DNA from: Achromobacter veterisilvae
GTDB lineage: Bacteria > Pseudomonadota > Gammaproteobacteria > Burkholderiales > Burkholderiaceae_B
Assembly: GCF_900496975.1 (NCBI RefSeq)
Contig: NZ_UFQC01000005.1
Coordinates: 62,001-126,000, forward strand
Length of the DNA stretch: 64,000 nt
Direction of reading: 5' to 3'
Made by a program: the position numbers and the translations under genes. Position 1 is the stretch's first letter. Each line of letters begins with the position of its first letter. Below, one piece after another: positions 31,646-39,825 of this stretch. The notes under the pieces were generated by a model that worked only from the letters and a program-made list of their open reading frames with translations, had not been told where the DNA came from and ran no database searches.

Positions 31646-33156
31646 AAGTCCTGATCGCCCGCATGAACCACGAGACCAACACCTTCTCGCCGGTGCCCAC
31701 GCCGCTGTCCGCGTTCGGGCTGGACGGCCCCACCTACGATGCCGGCGCCTATGCCGAGAATCACGGCAAGCGCACCGCCATGTCGGCCTTCATCGACCTG
31801 GCCGAGGCGCGCGGCGCGGAACTGGCCACGCCGGTGTCGGCCACTGCCTATCCCAGCGGCCGCGTGGCCGCCGACGCCTACGAAGCCATATGCGAACGCA
31901 TTGTCGCGGCCGCGCCGGGCTGCGGCGCCATCCTGCTGGACCTGCACGGCGCGATGGCGGTGGAAAGCACCGACGACGGCGAAGGGGACCTGCTGGAGCG
32001 CGTTCGCCGCGCCGCGCCGGGCGTGCCCATCGGGGTGGCGCTGGACCTGCACGGCAACGTGACGCCCAAGATGGTCGCGAACGCCGACGTCATCATCAGC
32101 TTCAAGACCTATCCGCACATCGACATGTACGAAACCGGCGAACACGCGGGCCGGCTGCTGTTCGACAGCATCGACGGCCGCATCGCGCCATTCATGGCCT
32201 GGCGCCGCCTGCCGCTGGTGTCGCACACGCTGCGCAGCAACACGGACGAAGGCGCCATGCGCGACGCCGTGGAGATGGCCAGGCGCGCCGAAGCCGAGGG
32301 CGCGCTGGGCGTGTCCGTGCTGGCGGGTTTCGGGCTGGCCGACATCCCCCATCCCTGCCTGAGCGTGGTGGCGGTGGCCGACGGCAGCCAGGAGGCGGCC
32401 GAACGAGTCGCCAGCGATATGGCCGCGGCGATCTGGGCTCGCCGCGAAGGCTTTCTCTACGAAAGCGAACCGCTCGCGCAATCGCTGGCGCGCGCGGGGC
32501 GGCTGGCCGAGAGCGCCGACAAGCCCGTGCTGCTGCTGGACCACGGCGACAACTGCATGAGCGGCGGAACCTGCGACACGATGGACGTGCTGGTGGCGGC
32601 GGTGGAGGCGGGGCTGGACGGCATCGTCGCGGGCCTGTATTGCGACCCCGAGGCCGTCGACACACTGACTCGCGCCGGCGTCGGCGCGGAGGTGGAGCTG
32701 CCCGTGGGCAACAAGCGGCCCATCGACAGCATCGGCCGGCCGGCCAGTCCGGTCACGCTGCGCGGCACCGTAAGCGCGCTCACCAACGGCGAATACGTCA
32801 TCACGGGGCCCACCTACACCGGTCAGCTCGTCAGCATGGGCCGCAGCGCCGTGCTCGATATCGGCGCGGCCAGGCTGGTCATTACCGAGCGCACCCACGA
32901 ACCCTGGGACCTGGGCGTGTTCCGCAGCCTGGGGGTCGAGCCCACCGAGGCGCGCTACATCCTGGTCAAGTCGCGCATGTATTGCCGACCGGTGTTCGTG
33001 CCGATTTCCTCGGCGCTGGTGGAGTGCGACAGCCCCGGCGTCACCAGCTCGGACTGGTCGCTCTTCGATTTCCGCAAGCGCGCCGGCCCGCATTTTCCGC
33101 TGGAACCGCTGGCCCCGGGCGACTACGATGCCAGCCGCGCGCCGGTGGAAGGGTGA
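31642..33156 (+). CDS. M81-family metallopeptidase (MlrC-like)
   Basis: 504 residues, ATG overlapping the M20 stop, RBS 'gaaggag'. N-terminal DUF1485 part: 'MNHETNTFSPVPTPL', 'AILLDLHGAMAVESTDDGEGDLL', 'ALDLHGNVTPKM', with the His/Asp metal ligands; C-terminal MlrC domain from about residue 300 ('VLLLDHGDNCMSGGTCDTMDVL'). The family name comes from microcystin degradation, but most members occur in ABC-transporter catabolic operons with unknown substrates. The pairing with an M20 carbamoylase suggests stepwise opening and hydrolysis of an imported cyclic or ureido amide. Confidence 0.9.
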   Translation: MKVLIARMNHETNTFSPVPTPLSAFGLDGPTYDAGAYAENHGKRTAMSAFIDLAEARGAELATPVSATAYPSGRVAADAYEAICERIVAAAPGCGAILLDLHGAMAVESTDDGEGDLLERVRRAAPGVPIGVALDLHGNVTPKMVANADVIISFKTYPHIDMYETGEHAGRLLFDSIDGRIAPFMAWRRLPLVSHTLRSNTDEGAMRDAVEMARRAEAEGALGVSVLAGFGLADIPHPCLSVVAVADGSQEAAERVASDMAAAIWARREGFLYESEPLAQSLARAGRLAESADKPVLLLDHGDNCMSGGTCDTMDVLVAAVEAGLDGIVAGLYCDPEAVDTLTRAGVGAEVELPVGNKRPIDSIGRPASPVTLRGTVSALTNGEYVITGPTYTGQLVSMGRSAVLDIGAARLVITERTHEPWDLGVFRSLGVEPTEARYILVKSRMYCRPVFVPISSALVECDSPGVTSSDWSLFDFRKRAGPHFPLEPLAPGDYDASRAPVEG

Positions 33157-33171
33157 GAGTCCGAAGGGCAG

Positions 33172-33712
33172 GTGTCTGACACCGGCGTCGGCAGTCGTCT
33201 CTTGGTCAGGTGTCTGACACCCGTACGGGACGGCCTTCAGTTTGCTCCAGTGCTTCCCGGGTGTCAGACACCCGGCGGCGGCAATCGCATCTTCGCGGGT
33301 GTCAGACACCCGTGACCACCCCTGCAAGCCGTAGCGGCATCGCGTACGGGTGTCAGACACTTGGTCGCTCTTCGATTTAGGTCAGGTGTCTGACACCCGT
33401 ACGGGGCGGCCTTCAGTTTGCTCCAGTGCTTCCCGGGTGTCAGACACCCGGCGGCAGCAATCGCATCTTCGCGGGTGTCAGACACCCGTGACCACCCCAG
33501 CAAACCGTAGCGGCGTCGCGTACGGGTGTCAGACACTTGGTCGCTCTTCGATTTAGGTCAGGTGTCTGACACCCGTACGGGACGGCCTTCAGTTTGCTCC
33601 AGTGCTTCCCGGGTGTCAGACACCCGGCGGCAGCAATCGCATCTTCGCGGGTGTCAGACACCCATGACCACCCCAGCAAACCGTAGCGACGTCGCGTACG
33701 GGTGTCTGACAC
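33172..33712. repeat. Tandem array of 176-bp units with thirteen GTGTCWGACAC palindromes
   Basis: Non-coding stretch between the M81 gene and the second receptor. Units begin at 33205, 33381 and 33557 (period exactly 176), nearly identical; the third is slightly short. Each unit holds four copies of an 11-bp palindrome, GTGTCTGACAC or GTGTCAGACAC, usually flanked by extra G/C (GGTGTC...GACACC). Starts: 33172, 33210, 33261, 33299, 33350, 33386, 33437, 33475, 33526, 33562, 33613, 33651, 33702; spacings cycle 51, 38, 51, 36. Open frames through it encode only repeated V-S-D-T-R, C-L-T-P-G and C-Q-T-P strings and are judged spurious. Confidence 0.95.
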
Positions 33713-33775
33713 TGACTCACCTGGCGATTTTTAGGGCCGTTGCCGCTCGGCAACATTCACATGTTTAGCATCTAA

Positions 33776-33798
33776 GATAAATAATGAGAATGATTCCT
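33776..33798 (+). promoter_or_regulatory. Probable Fur box upstream of the second TonB receptor
   Basis: AT-rich 'gataaataatgagaatgattcc' in an otherwise GC-rich region. It matches the Fur pattern of GATAAT-like hexamers (ataATGAGAATGATtcc). About 150 bases before the receptor ATG. The remaining interval 33799-33950 holds no gene I can support. Confidence 0.65.
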
Positions 33799-33950
33799 CT
33801 TTTTCGTATCATGCACGGAAAGAGTTGAAGCCCCATGGTGCCGGAGGCCGGCCGCGTCCCTTCGGGACCGGCGGCGCCCCTGCATGGCGCACCCGCCCCA
33901 TCGGGATTCCGTAGTTCCCCGATTTCTTCCGCATGAACGGACATCCCGAC

Positions 33951-36167
33951 ATGAAAATCAAGACCCTAGCCTGCATGGTGGCCGCGCTTCCGTGGTGCCT
34001 TCCCGTCCACGCCCAGAACGCCGCGCCGCCGGCTCCCGCCACTGGCCAGGGGCCGGTCGTTTCCATGGATGCCATCACCGTCGAGGCCAGCGCGGACGCG
34101 TCGGCCGGCGGCCTGGCCGAGCCCTTCGCGGGCGGGCAGGTCGCGCGCGGCGGCCGCATCGGCCTGTTCGGCACGCAGGACATCATGGATACGCCGTTCA
34201 GCATCACCAGCTACACCAACGAGCTGATCCAGGACAGGCAGGCCCGCAGCGTGGGCGACGTGCTGCAGAATGATTCGGGCGTTCGCGTGGCGCGCGGCTT
34301 CGGCAACTTCCAGGAGTCGTACTTCATCCGCGGCTTTATTCTCGGCTCCGACGACGTGGCCTACAACGGCCTGTACAGCCTGCTGCCGCGCCAGTACATC
34401 GCCACCGAACTGTTCGAGCGCGTGGAAGTGCTGCGCGGCGCGTCCACCTTCCTGACCGGCGCGGCGCCGGGCGGCGGCGGCATCGGCGGGGTGATCAACC
34501 TGGTGCCCAAGCGCGCGCCGAACGACCCTCTGACCCGCGTCACCACCGGCGTGTCCAGCGGCGGCCAGTTCCAGTTGTCCACCGACATCGCCCGCCGTTT
34601 CGGCCCGGGCGACAGCACCGGCATCCGCTTCAACGCGGCGCAGCGCAGCGGCGACACCGGCATCGACGACGAGCATTCCCGCACTAGCCTGGTGTCCCTG
34701 GGCCTGGACTGGCGCTCGGCCGACACGCGTTTGTCGGCGGACATCGGCTGGCAGGAAAACAAGCTCAAGCGCGCGCGTCCCAACGTGACGCTGGGCGCCG
34801 GCGTGACCTCCGTGCCCGATGCGCCGGACGCCAGCTCCAACTATGCGCAGCCGTGGTCCTATTCCAATGAGCGCGACGTTTTCGGCACCGTGCGCGCCGA
34901 GCACGACTTCAGCGACAAGCTGACGGCCTATGCGGCGTACGGTTTTCGCCGCAGCGACGAAGCCAATTCGCTCGGCAACGTCACGCTGAGCAACGGCAGC
35001 ACGGGCGCCGGCAGCTTCTATCGCTTCGACAACACCCGTGAAGACAGCGTGAACACGGGCGAACTGGGCCTGCGCGGCAAGGTGCGCACCGGCCCGGTGG
35101 GCCACGAGTTCGTCGTGTCGGCATCCTTCTTCGACCTGAAGAAGAAAAACGCCTACGTGATGGACTGGCAGAACACGTTCGCCACCAACATCTACGATCC
35201 GGTTTCGTATGACAAGCCGGCATTCAGCGCCGCCGCGCTGCGCGGCAACGACCTGGACGATCCGGCGCTGCAAGGCCGCACTCGCCTGAGCAGCTACGCC
35301 ATCGGCGATACCCTGTCGTTCCTGGACGACAAGGTCCTGCTGACGGCCGGCATCCGCCACCAGCGCCTGTCCCAGCGGGACTACGCGTACAACACCGGCA
35401 AGGAAAGCGGCGCCTACGACGCCAGCCACAATTCGCCCGCCGCCGGCATCGTCGTCAAGGTCGCGCCCAGCGTGTCCCTGTACGCGAACTACATCGAGGC
35501 GCTGGTCGCGGGTCCGACCGCGCCCGCGGTCGCTGGCGGCCGGCCGGTGCCCAACGTCGGCGAGAGCCTTTCGCCCTTTGTCTCCAAGCAGAAGGAAATC
35601 GGCGCGAAGTACGAATCGGATCGACTGGGCGGCGGCCTCGCGCTGTTTTCCACCGACAAGCCGCGCGCCATGTACAACGCCAACAACGAGCTGACCACCT
35701 CCGGCAAGGACCGCCATCAGGGCATCGAGCTGACGATGTACGGCGAACCCGTGAAAAGCGTGCGCCTGCTGGGCGGGCTGACCTGGCTGGACGCCGAGCA
35801 GCGCTCGACCGGCACGCCCGCCATCGACGGCAACCGCGTGATCGGCGTGCCGCGCTTCCAGGCGAACCTGGGCGTGGAATGGGACATCCCCGGCGTTCCC
35901 GGCCTGGCCGTGGACGGCCGCATGGTCTACACCGGCTCTTCCTACGCCGACGACGCCAATACGCTCAAGGTGCCCGGCTGGACCCGCTTCGACGCCGGCC
36001 TGCGCTACATGATGGACGTGGACGGCCACGTCCTGACCCTGCGGGCGCGCGTGGACAACATCGCCAACCGCAACTACTGGTCCTCGGTGGGCGGCTATCC
36101 CGGCAACGGCTACCTGGTGCTGGGCGGGCCGCGCACGTTCTCGCTGAGCGCGAGCATGGACTTCTGA
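33951..36167 (+). CDS. TonB-dependent siderophore receptor (no STN domain)
   Basis: 738 residues from ATG 33951 (MKIKTLACMVAALPW, a good signal peptide cleaved near 'VHAQ'); ATG 33933 would add six residues. A TonB-box-like 'MDAITVEA' comes soon after, then the plug ('MDTPFSITSYTNELIQDRQARSVGDVLQNDSGVRV', 'YFIRGFILGSDD', 'VEVLRGASTFLTG') and a barrel ending in 'LSASMDF'. The plug region is clearly related to that of the receptor at 12870-15257, but the STN domain is absent, so it cannot signal to FecR. Isolated gene with a Fur-like box upstream. Confidence 0.93.
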   Translation: MKIKTLACMVAALPWCLPVHAQNAAPPAPATGQGPVVSMDAITVEASADASAGGLAEPFAGGQVARGGRIGLFGTQDIMDTPFSITSYTNELIQDRQARSVGDVLQNDSGVRVARGFGNFQESYFIRGFILGSDDVAYNGLYSLLPRQYIATELFERVEVLRGASTFLTGAAPGGGGIGGVINLVPKRAPNDPLTRVTTGVSSGGQFQLSTDIARRFGPGDSTGIRFNAAQRSGDTGIDDEHSRTSLVSLGLDWRSADTRLSADIGWQENKLKRARPNVTLGAGVTSVPDAPDASSNYAQPWSYSNERDVFGTVRAEHDFSDKLTAYAAYGFRRSDEANSLGNVTLSNGSTGAGSFYRFDNTREDSVNTGELGLRGKVRTGPVGHEFVVSASFFDLKKKNAYVMDWQNTFATNIYDPVSYDKPAFSAAALRGNDLDDPALQGRTRLSSYAIGDTLSFLDDKVLLTAGIRHQRLSQRDYAYNTGKESGAYDASHNSPAAGIVVKVAPSVSLYANYIEALVAGPTAPAVAGGRPVPNVGESLSPFVSKQKEIGAKYESDRLGGGLALFSTDKPRAMYNANNELTTSGKDRHQGIELTMYGEPVKSVRLLGGLTWLDAEQRSTGTPAIDGNRVIGVPRFQANLGVEWDIPGVPGLAVDGRMVYTGSSYADDANTLKVPGWTRFDAGLRYMMDVDGHVLTLRARVDNIANRNYWSSVGGYPGNGYLVLGGPRTFSLSASMDF

Positions 36168-36198
36168 GGACGCCCCGCGGAGTACGCCCGCGGGTGAA

Positions 36199-36229
36199 AA
36201 TCCCGGCCTCCGGCTTCCGGACCGGGATT
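36199..36229. terminator. Terminator between convergent receptor and amidohydrolase genes
   Basis: Stem AATCCCGG (36199-36206) / CCGGGATT (36222-36229) with an inner TCCGG-CTT-CCGGA hairpin. A run of A on its left gives a short T run on the minus strand, serving the amidohydrolase operon; it may also end the receptor transcript. Confidence 0.65.
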
Positions 36230-36257
36230 CTCGGTTGTACCGAACGCGGGCCCGGGT

Positions 36258-37112
36258 TCAATGCAGACGCAGATACGCGGCTGCATTGTCATACAGCCAC
36301 GCCCGGCGCACGTCGTCGGTCAGCGCCAGCTCCTCGATTTCGGCGATCGAGCGGTCTACCGGAATCATCGGATAGCCCGACCCGAACAGAACGCGCTGTT
36401 TGAGCAGGCCGGCTCCATACCGCAAAAGCGGTTCGTAGCCCGAACCCGGAGTGCCCGCCAGTTTCGGCCGCACGGCGCTCAGCCCGATCCATAGGTTGGG
36501 ATGGCGCCATGCCATGGCGATGAGCTCCGAGATCCAGGGCCACCCAGGCGGCGACGCGCACACCCGCAGGGTCGGGAATGCGGTCAGGACATCGTCCAGC
36601 GCCAGCGGATGGCCGTAGATGGCCTTGCTGGATAGCGAAAAATTCATGCCGCAGTGGATGTTCACCGGGATGTCGAGTTCAGCGCACAGTTCATAGAGCG
36701 CCATCAGCTTGGGATCATTGATGGCCAACTGATGCTCGAATCCCTGGACGTTGAGCCCGCGCAAGCCGAGGTCGCGGATGGCGTGATTCAACTCATCCAG
36801 CGCGTCCGCGCCGCGATGCGGGTCCACCGCGGCGAACCCAATGAACCGCGGGCCGAATTTTTCGCAGAAATCCGCGATCACCTCGTTCGGAACCTTGAAC
36901 CCCATGGTGGTCTGCGCATCGCGCGCCTTCAGCACCACGTGCTTGGCATTCAGGCGGTCGTACAGCGCAAGGTAGTCAGCCAGCGCTTCCGGTCCCGACG
37001 CCTTCGGTACCAGGCTTTCGCTTTTGGCGTACACGCGCCGATAGTTGTCCATGTGCTGCGTGTTGATTATGAATTCCGCCAGGGGCGGACGGCTCGCAAA
37101 ATCGATGATCAT
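36258..37112 (-). CDS. Amidohydrolase-family (COG2159-like) protein lacking canonical metal ligands
   Basis: 284 residues, shaped like an amidohydrolase-2 TIM barrel ('MIIDF' start, 'FIGFAAVDPHRG', 'DLGLRGLNVQGF', 'NIHCG' with His153, 'WPWISELIAMAW', 'VLFGSGYPMIP'). However the HxH after 'IIDF' reads A6-S-R8, the His before 'GWPW' is missing (V-C-A-S-P-P, 184-189), and the Asp of the usual 'G(S/T)DYP' is Gly246. Only His153 remains, so metal-dependent catalysis is doubtful. Last gene of the long minus-strand operon, 6 bases after the ABC ATPase. It may be a decarboxylase/hydratase variant, a binding protein, or decaying. Confidence 0.8.
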   Translation of the reverse strand: MIIDFASRPPLAEFIINTQHMDNYRRVYAKSESLVPKASGPEALADYLALYDRLNAKHVVLKARDAQTTMGFKVPNEVIADFCEKFGPRFIGFAAVDPHRGADALDELNHAIRDLGLRGLNVQGFEHQLAINDPKLMALYELCAELDIPVNIHCGMNFSLSSKAIYGHPLALDDVLTAFPTLRVCASPPGWPWISELIAMAWRHPNLWIGLSAVRPKLAGTPGSGYEPLLRYGAGLLKQRVLFGSGYPMIPVDRSIAEIEELALTDDVRRAWLYDNAAAYLRLH

Positions 37113-37118
37113 GATGAT

Positions 37119-38216
37119 TCAGCCTTTATCGGACGGTTGCAGCGCGATGGCGCTTTCCGGCAGGAAACACACCTGCACGGACTCCCCTTTGCCGTACAAA
37201 CGCGTGCCCGGATGGTTGGATTGCTGCACGGTGATCTCCTTATTGCCAGCCAGCCGCACACGGTGCTTGACCGTGCCGCCAAGGATCAGGTGATCCACGA
37301 CATCGGCGCGCAGGCAGTTCTCGGCCGGCGCGACGCGCGCGGCATCGGCCGCGCGCAGCACGAAGTTCTCGGGGCGAACCAATACCGTCAAGGCGTCGCC
37401 GGCTTTGCCCGGGCGCCGCGCGCCCGCGCATCGTAGGCGCAAGCCCGCGGTCTCGACCTCGAAATGGCCGTCGTCGGCGGAGATCATCCTGGCGTCGAAG
37501 AAATTTCCCTGCCCGATGAAATCCGCGGCAAACACGGTCCGGGGCGAGAAATACAGTTCGGACGGCGTGCCGATCTGTTCGATCGCGCCGTTGTTCATCA
37601 GCACGATGCGGTCGGAGAGCGTCAGTGCTTCTTCCTGGTCGTGCGTCACGTTCACCATCGTGATGCCGAGATCGGCGTGCAGTTGCTTGATCTCGAATTG
37701 CATTTGTTCGCGCAATTTCTTGTCCAGCGCGCCCAGCGGTTCGTCCATCAGAATGAGCGAAGGGCAGTAGACGATGCAGCGCGCCAGCGAGACGCGCTGC
37801 TGCTGGCCGCCCGATAGCTCCTTGGGCCTGCGCTGCTCGACGTTGGACAGGCGCACCAGGTCGAGCACTTCCCGCACGCGCCGCTTGATGTCCTTTTCGG
37901 CCACGCGCCGCACGCGCAGCGGGAAGGCGATGTTCTCGAAAACGGTCATGTGCGGCATCAGCGCATAGTTCTGAAAAACCATGCCCAGCCCCCGCTCACC
38001 CGGAGAGAGGCTGGCCGTGTCCTTGCCGTCGATCAGCAGCTTGCCCGTGGTCGGCTTGATCAGGCCGGCGATCAGGTTGAGCAGTGTGGTCTTGCCCGAG
38101 CCGCTGGGGCCGAGCAATGTCAGGAACTCCCCGCGCTCGACGCTCAGGTTGATCAATTCAAGCGCGGTGGTGTTCCCGTAGCGCTTGCCGATGTCTATGA
38201 AATCTACCATTCCCAT
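37119..38216 (-). CDS. ABC transporter ATP-binding protein, spermidine/putrescine (PotA-like) family
   Basis: 365 residues from ATG 38216 (MGMVDFIDIGKRYG); 38210 is an alternative. Walker A 'GPSGSGKTTLL', Q-loop 'MVFQNYALMPHMTV', signature 'LSGGQQQRVSLARCI', Walker B 'LILMDEPLGALD', H-loop 'VNVTHDQEEAL', and a C-terminal TOBE-type domain ('VLVRPENFVLR', 'GGTVKHRVRLAG'). Energises the two permeases encoded 4 kb upstream in the same operon, from which it is separated by a ligase and a flavoprotein gene. Four bases after the flavoprotein stop. Confidence 0.94.
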   Translation of the reverse strand: MGMVDFIDIGKRYGNTTALELINLSVERGEFLTLLGPSGSGKTTLLNLIAGLIKPTTGKLLIDGKDTASLSPGERGLGMVFQNYALMPHMTVFENIAFPLRVRRVAEKDIKRRVREVLDLVRLSNVEQRRPKELSGGQQQRVSLARCIVYCPSLILMDEPLGALDKKLREQMQFEIKQLHADLGITMVNVTHDQEEALTLSDRIVLMNNGAIEQIGTPSELYFSPRTVFAADFIGQGNFFDARMISADDGHFEVETAGLRLRCAGARRPGKAGDALTVLVRPENFVLRAADAARVAPAENCLRADVVDHLILGGTVKHRVRLAGNKEITVQQSNHPGTRLYGKGESVQVCFLPESAIALQPSDKG

Positions 38217-38220
38217 GTCG

Positions 38221-39825
38221 TCAGCCTTTGGAGTTCGAGTTGCCCAGGAACTTCCCGACCACGGCGGCCGCATTGTGTCCCGGGACGCCTGTTACGCCGC
38301 CGCCGGGGTGCGTGGAGGCGCCGCACATGAACAGGGCGTTTACCGGCGTTCGATAGTCGGCAAAACCCTTTGCCGGACGCTTGAAGAAAATCTGGTCGGC
38401 GCTGAGTTCGCCGTGATGCACATGCCCGCCCGGAAGGAAGAACTCGCGTTCGAAGTCCGGCGCCACTTTGATCTGGCCGTGCAGGATCTGCGCGCGGATG
38501 CCGGGCGCATGGGTTTCCAGGGTGGCAATCGTGCATTCGTACAGCGCCTGGCGATCGGCGTCCGTCCAGTCGCCCGTTTTCAGGCGATAGGGCGCATGCG
38601 AGCCGAAAATGCTCATTACGTGGTGGCCGGCGGGGGCCAGGGTGTCGTCCAGCGCCGACGGCGTCAGCACCGCCAGGCACGGGTTGCGCGCAAACTCGCC
38701 GTATTTCGAGCAGTCGAACGCGCGTTCGATGTAATCGATGCTGGGGCCGATCTTGACCAGCGTGGGATAGTCGTACCCCATGCTTTCCGGATCGAACAGC
38801 CGGAAGCGCGGCAGGCCGTTCAGGGCCAGGTGGACTTTGTAGGACGTGGACCGGTCGCGGATACGGGCCACTTCCTGCCGGAACGCCTCGGGCAGCGGCG
38901 TGTCGCGCAGGAGTTGCTGGAAGGTCAGCTTGGCCGGCGCGTTGCTGATGATGGCCCGCGCGAGCAAGGTTTCGCCTCCGGCGAGCCGCACGCCGACGGC
39001 CCGGTTGTTCTCGACCAGGATCTCTTCAACCTGGGCATTGCAGCGGGCCTGCATGCCGTATTCGGATCCGGCGCGCAAAATGGCTTGCGAGATCGAGCCC
39101 ATGCCGCCGCGGATGATCCCCGGCCCGCCAGCCGCGGTCGTGTTGTCGCGGAGAAAGCCGCGCAGCAGAATGTAGGCCGAGCCGGGCGTTTTCATGCTCA
39201 TCGTGCCGCCCGCCGCAGAGGCATAGAACCCCAGCACGGATTTGACGTCGTCGGATTCGAACCATCGCCCCAGAAAGTCGTAGGCGCTGAGGGTGAGCAG
39301 ATCGTAGATGTCGTAGAGCTGGTCCAGGGCCGCGCGGTTGCGCCACCCGAATTTCGCGAGTTCGAGCAGCTTGGGCAGGCTGGCCGAGGTGGGGTTGATC
39401 GGCGCCTGGAACAGCAGGGCGCGTACTTTTTCGCCGGCCGTCTTCATGAATTCCAGGTAACCGGCATAGGCGTCGGCATCCTTGCGCGAGAACTTGGCGA
39501 ACTCGCTTTTCAGGCGTTCCGGATCGTGCCAGAAGGTGAACGAGGCGTCGCCCTCCAGAGGCTGGAAGGTGGGGGTTTGCGCGATGACTTCCAGGCCGTG
39601 CCGTTTCAGATCGAGGTCGAGCATGACCTTTGGTTGCAGCAATGCCATGAGGTAGGAAGCCGGCGAAACGCGGTAGCCCGGCCAGAGTTCCTCGGTCACG
39701 ACCGCGCCGCCCACTTGCGCCTTGCGCTCCAGCACACACACTTTGGCGCCTCGGCGTGCCAGGTAGGCGCCGCAGACCAGGCCGTTGTGGCCGCCGCCGA
39801 TGATGATGGCATCGAAATCGTTCAT
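38221..39825 (-). CDS. FAD-dependent oxidoreductase, phytoene desaturase/PYROXD2-like
   Basis: 534 residues from ATG 39825 with 'ggaga' upstream. N-terminal FAD-binding 'AIIIGGGHNGLVCGAYLARRGAKVCVLERKAQVGGAV' (GxGxxG variant GGGHNG plus the Glu ribose ligand), then 'GYRVSPASYLMALLQPKVMLDLDLKRHGLEV', typical of the PYROXD2-like branch of COG1233; the C-terminal FAD motif is 'ALFMCGASTHPGGGVTGVPGHNAAAV'. The reaction is unknown; relatives desaturate or oxidise diverse substrates. The start overlaps the upstream ligase stop (ATGA), so the two are translationally coupled. Confidence 0.9.
   Translation of the reverse strand: MNDFDAIIIGGGHNGLVCGAYLARRGAKVCVLERKAQVGGAVVTEELWPGYRVSPASYLMALLQPKVMLDLDLKRHGLEVIAQTPTFQPLEGDASFTFWHDPERLKSEFAKFSRKDADAYAGYLEFMKTAGEKVRALLFQAPINPTSASLPKLLELAKFGWRNRAALDQLYDIYDLLTLSAYDFLGRWFESDDVKSVLGFYASAAGGTMSMKTPGSAYILLRGFLRDNTTAAGGPGIIRGGMGSISQAILRAGSEYGMQARCNAQVEEILVENNRAVGVRLAGGETLLARAIISNAPAKLTFQQLLRDTPLPEAFRQEVARIRDRSTSYKVHLALNGLPRFRLFDPESMGYDYPTLVKIGPSIDYIERAFDCSKYGEFARNPCLAVLTPSALDDTLAPAGHHVMSIFGSHAPYRLKTGDWTDADRQALYECTIATLETHAPGIRAQILHGQIKVAPDFEREFFLPGGHVHHGELSADQIFFKRPAKGFADYRTPVNALFMCGASTHPGGGVTGVPGHNAAAVVGKFLGNSNSKG

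Noticed and set aside
33264..33768. Overlapping small ORFs on both strands across the repeat array (80-90 residues each)
   Set aside because: They are translations of the 176-bp repeat; peptides consist of recurring V-S-D-T-R, C-L-T-P-G and C-Q-T-P strings, occur on both strands and lack ribosome-binding sites.
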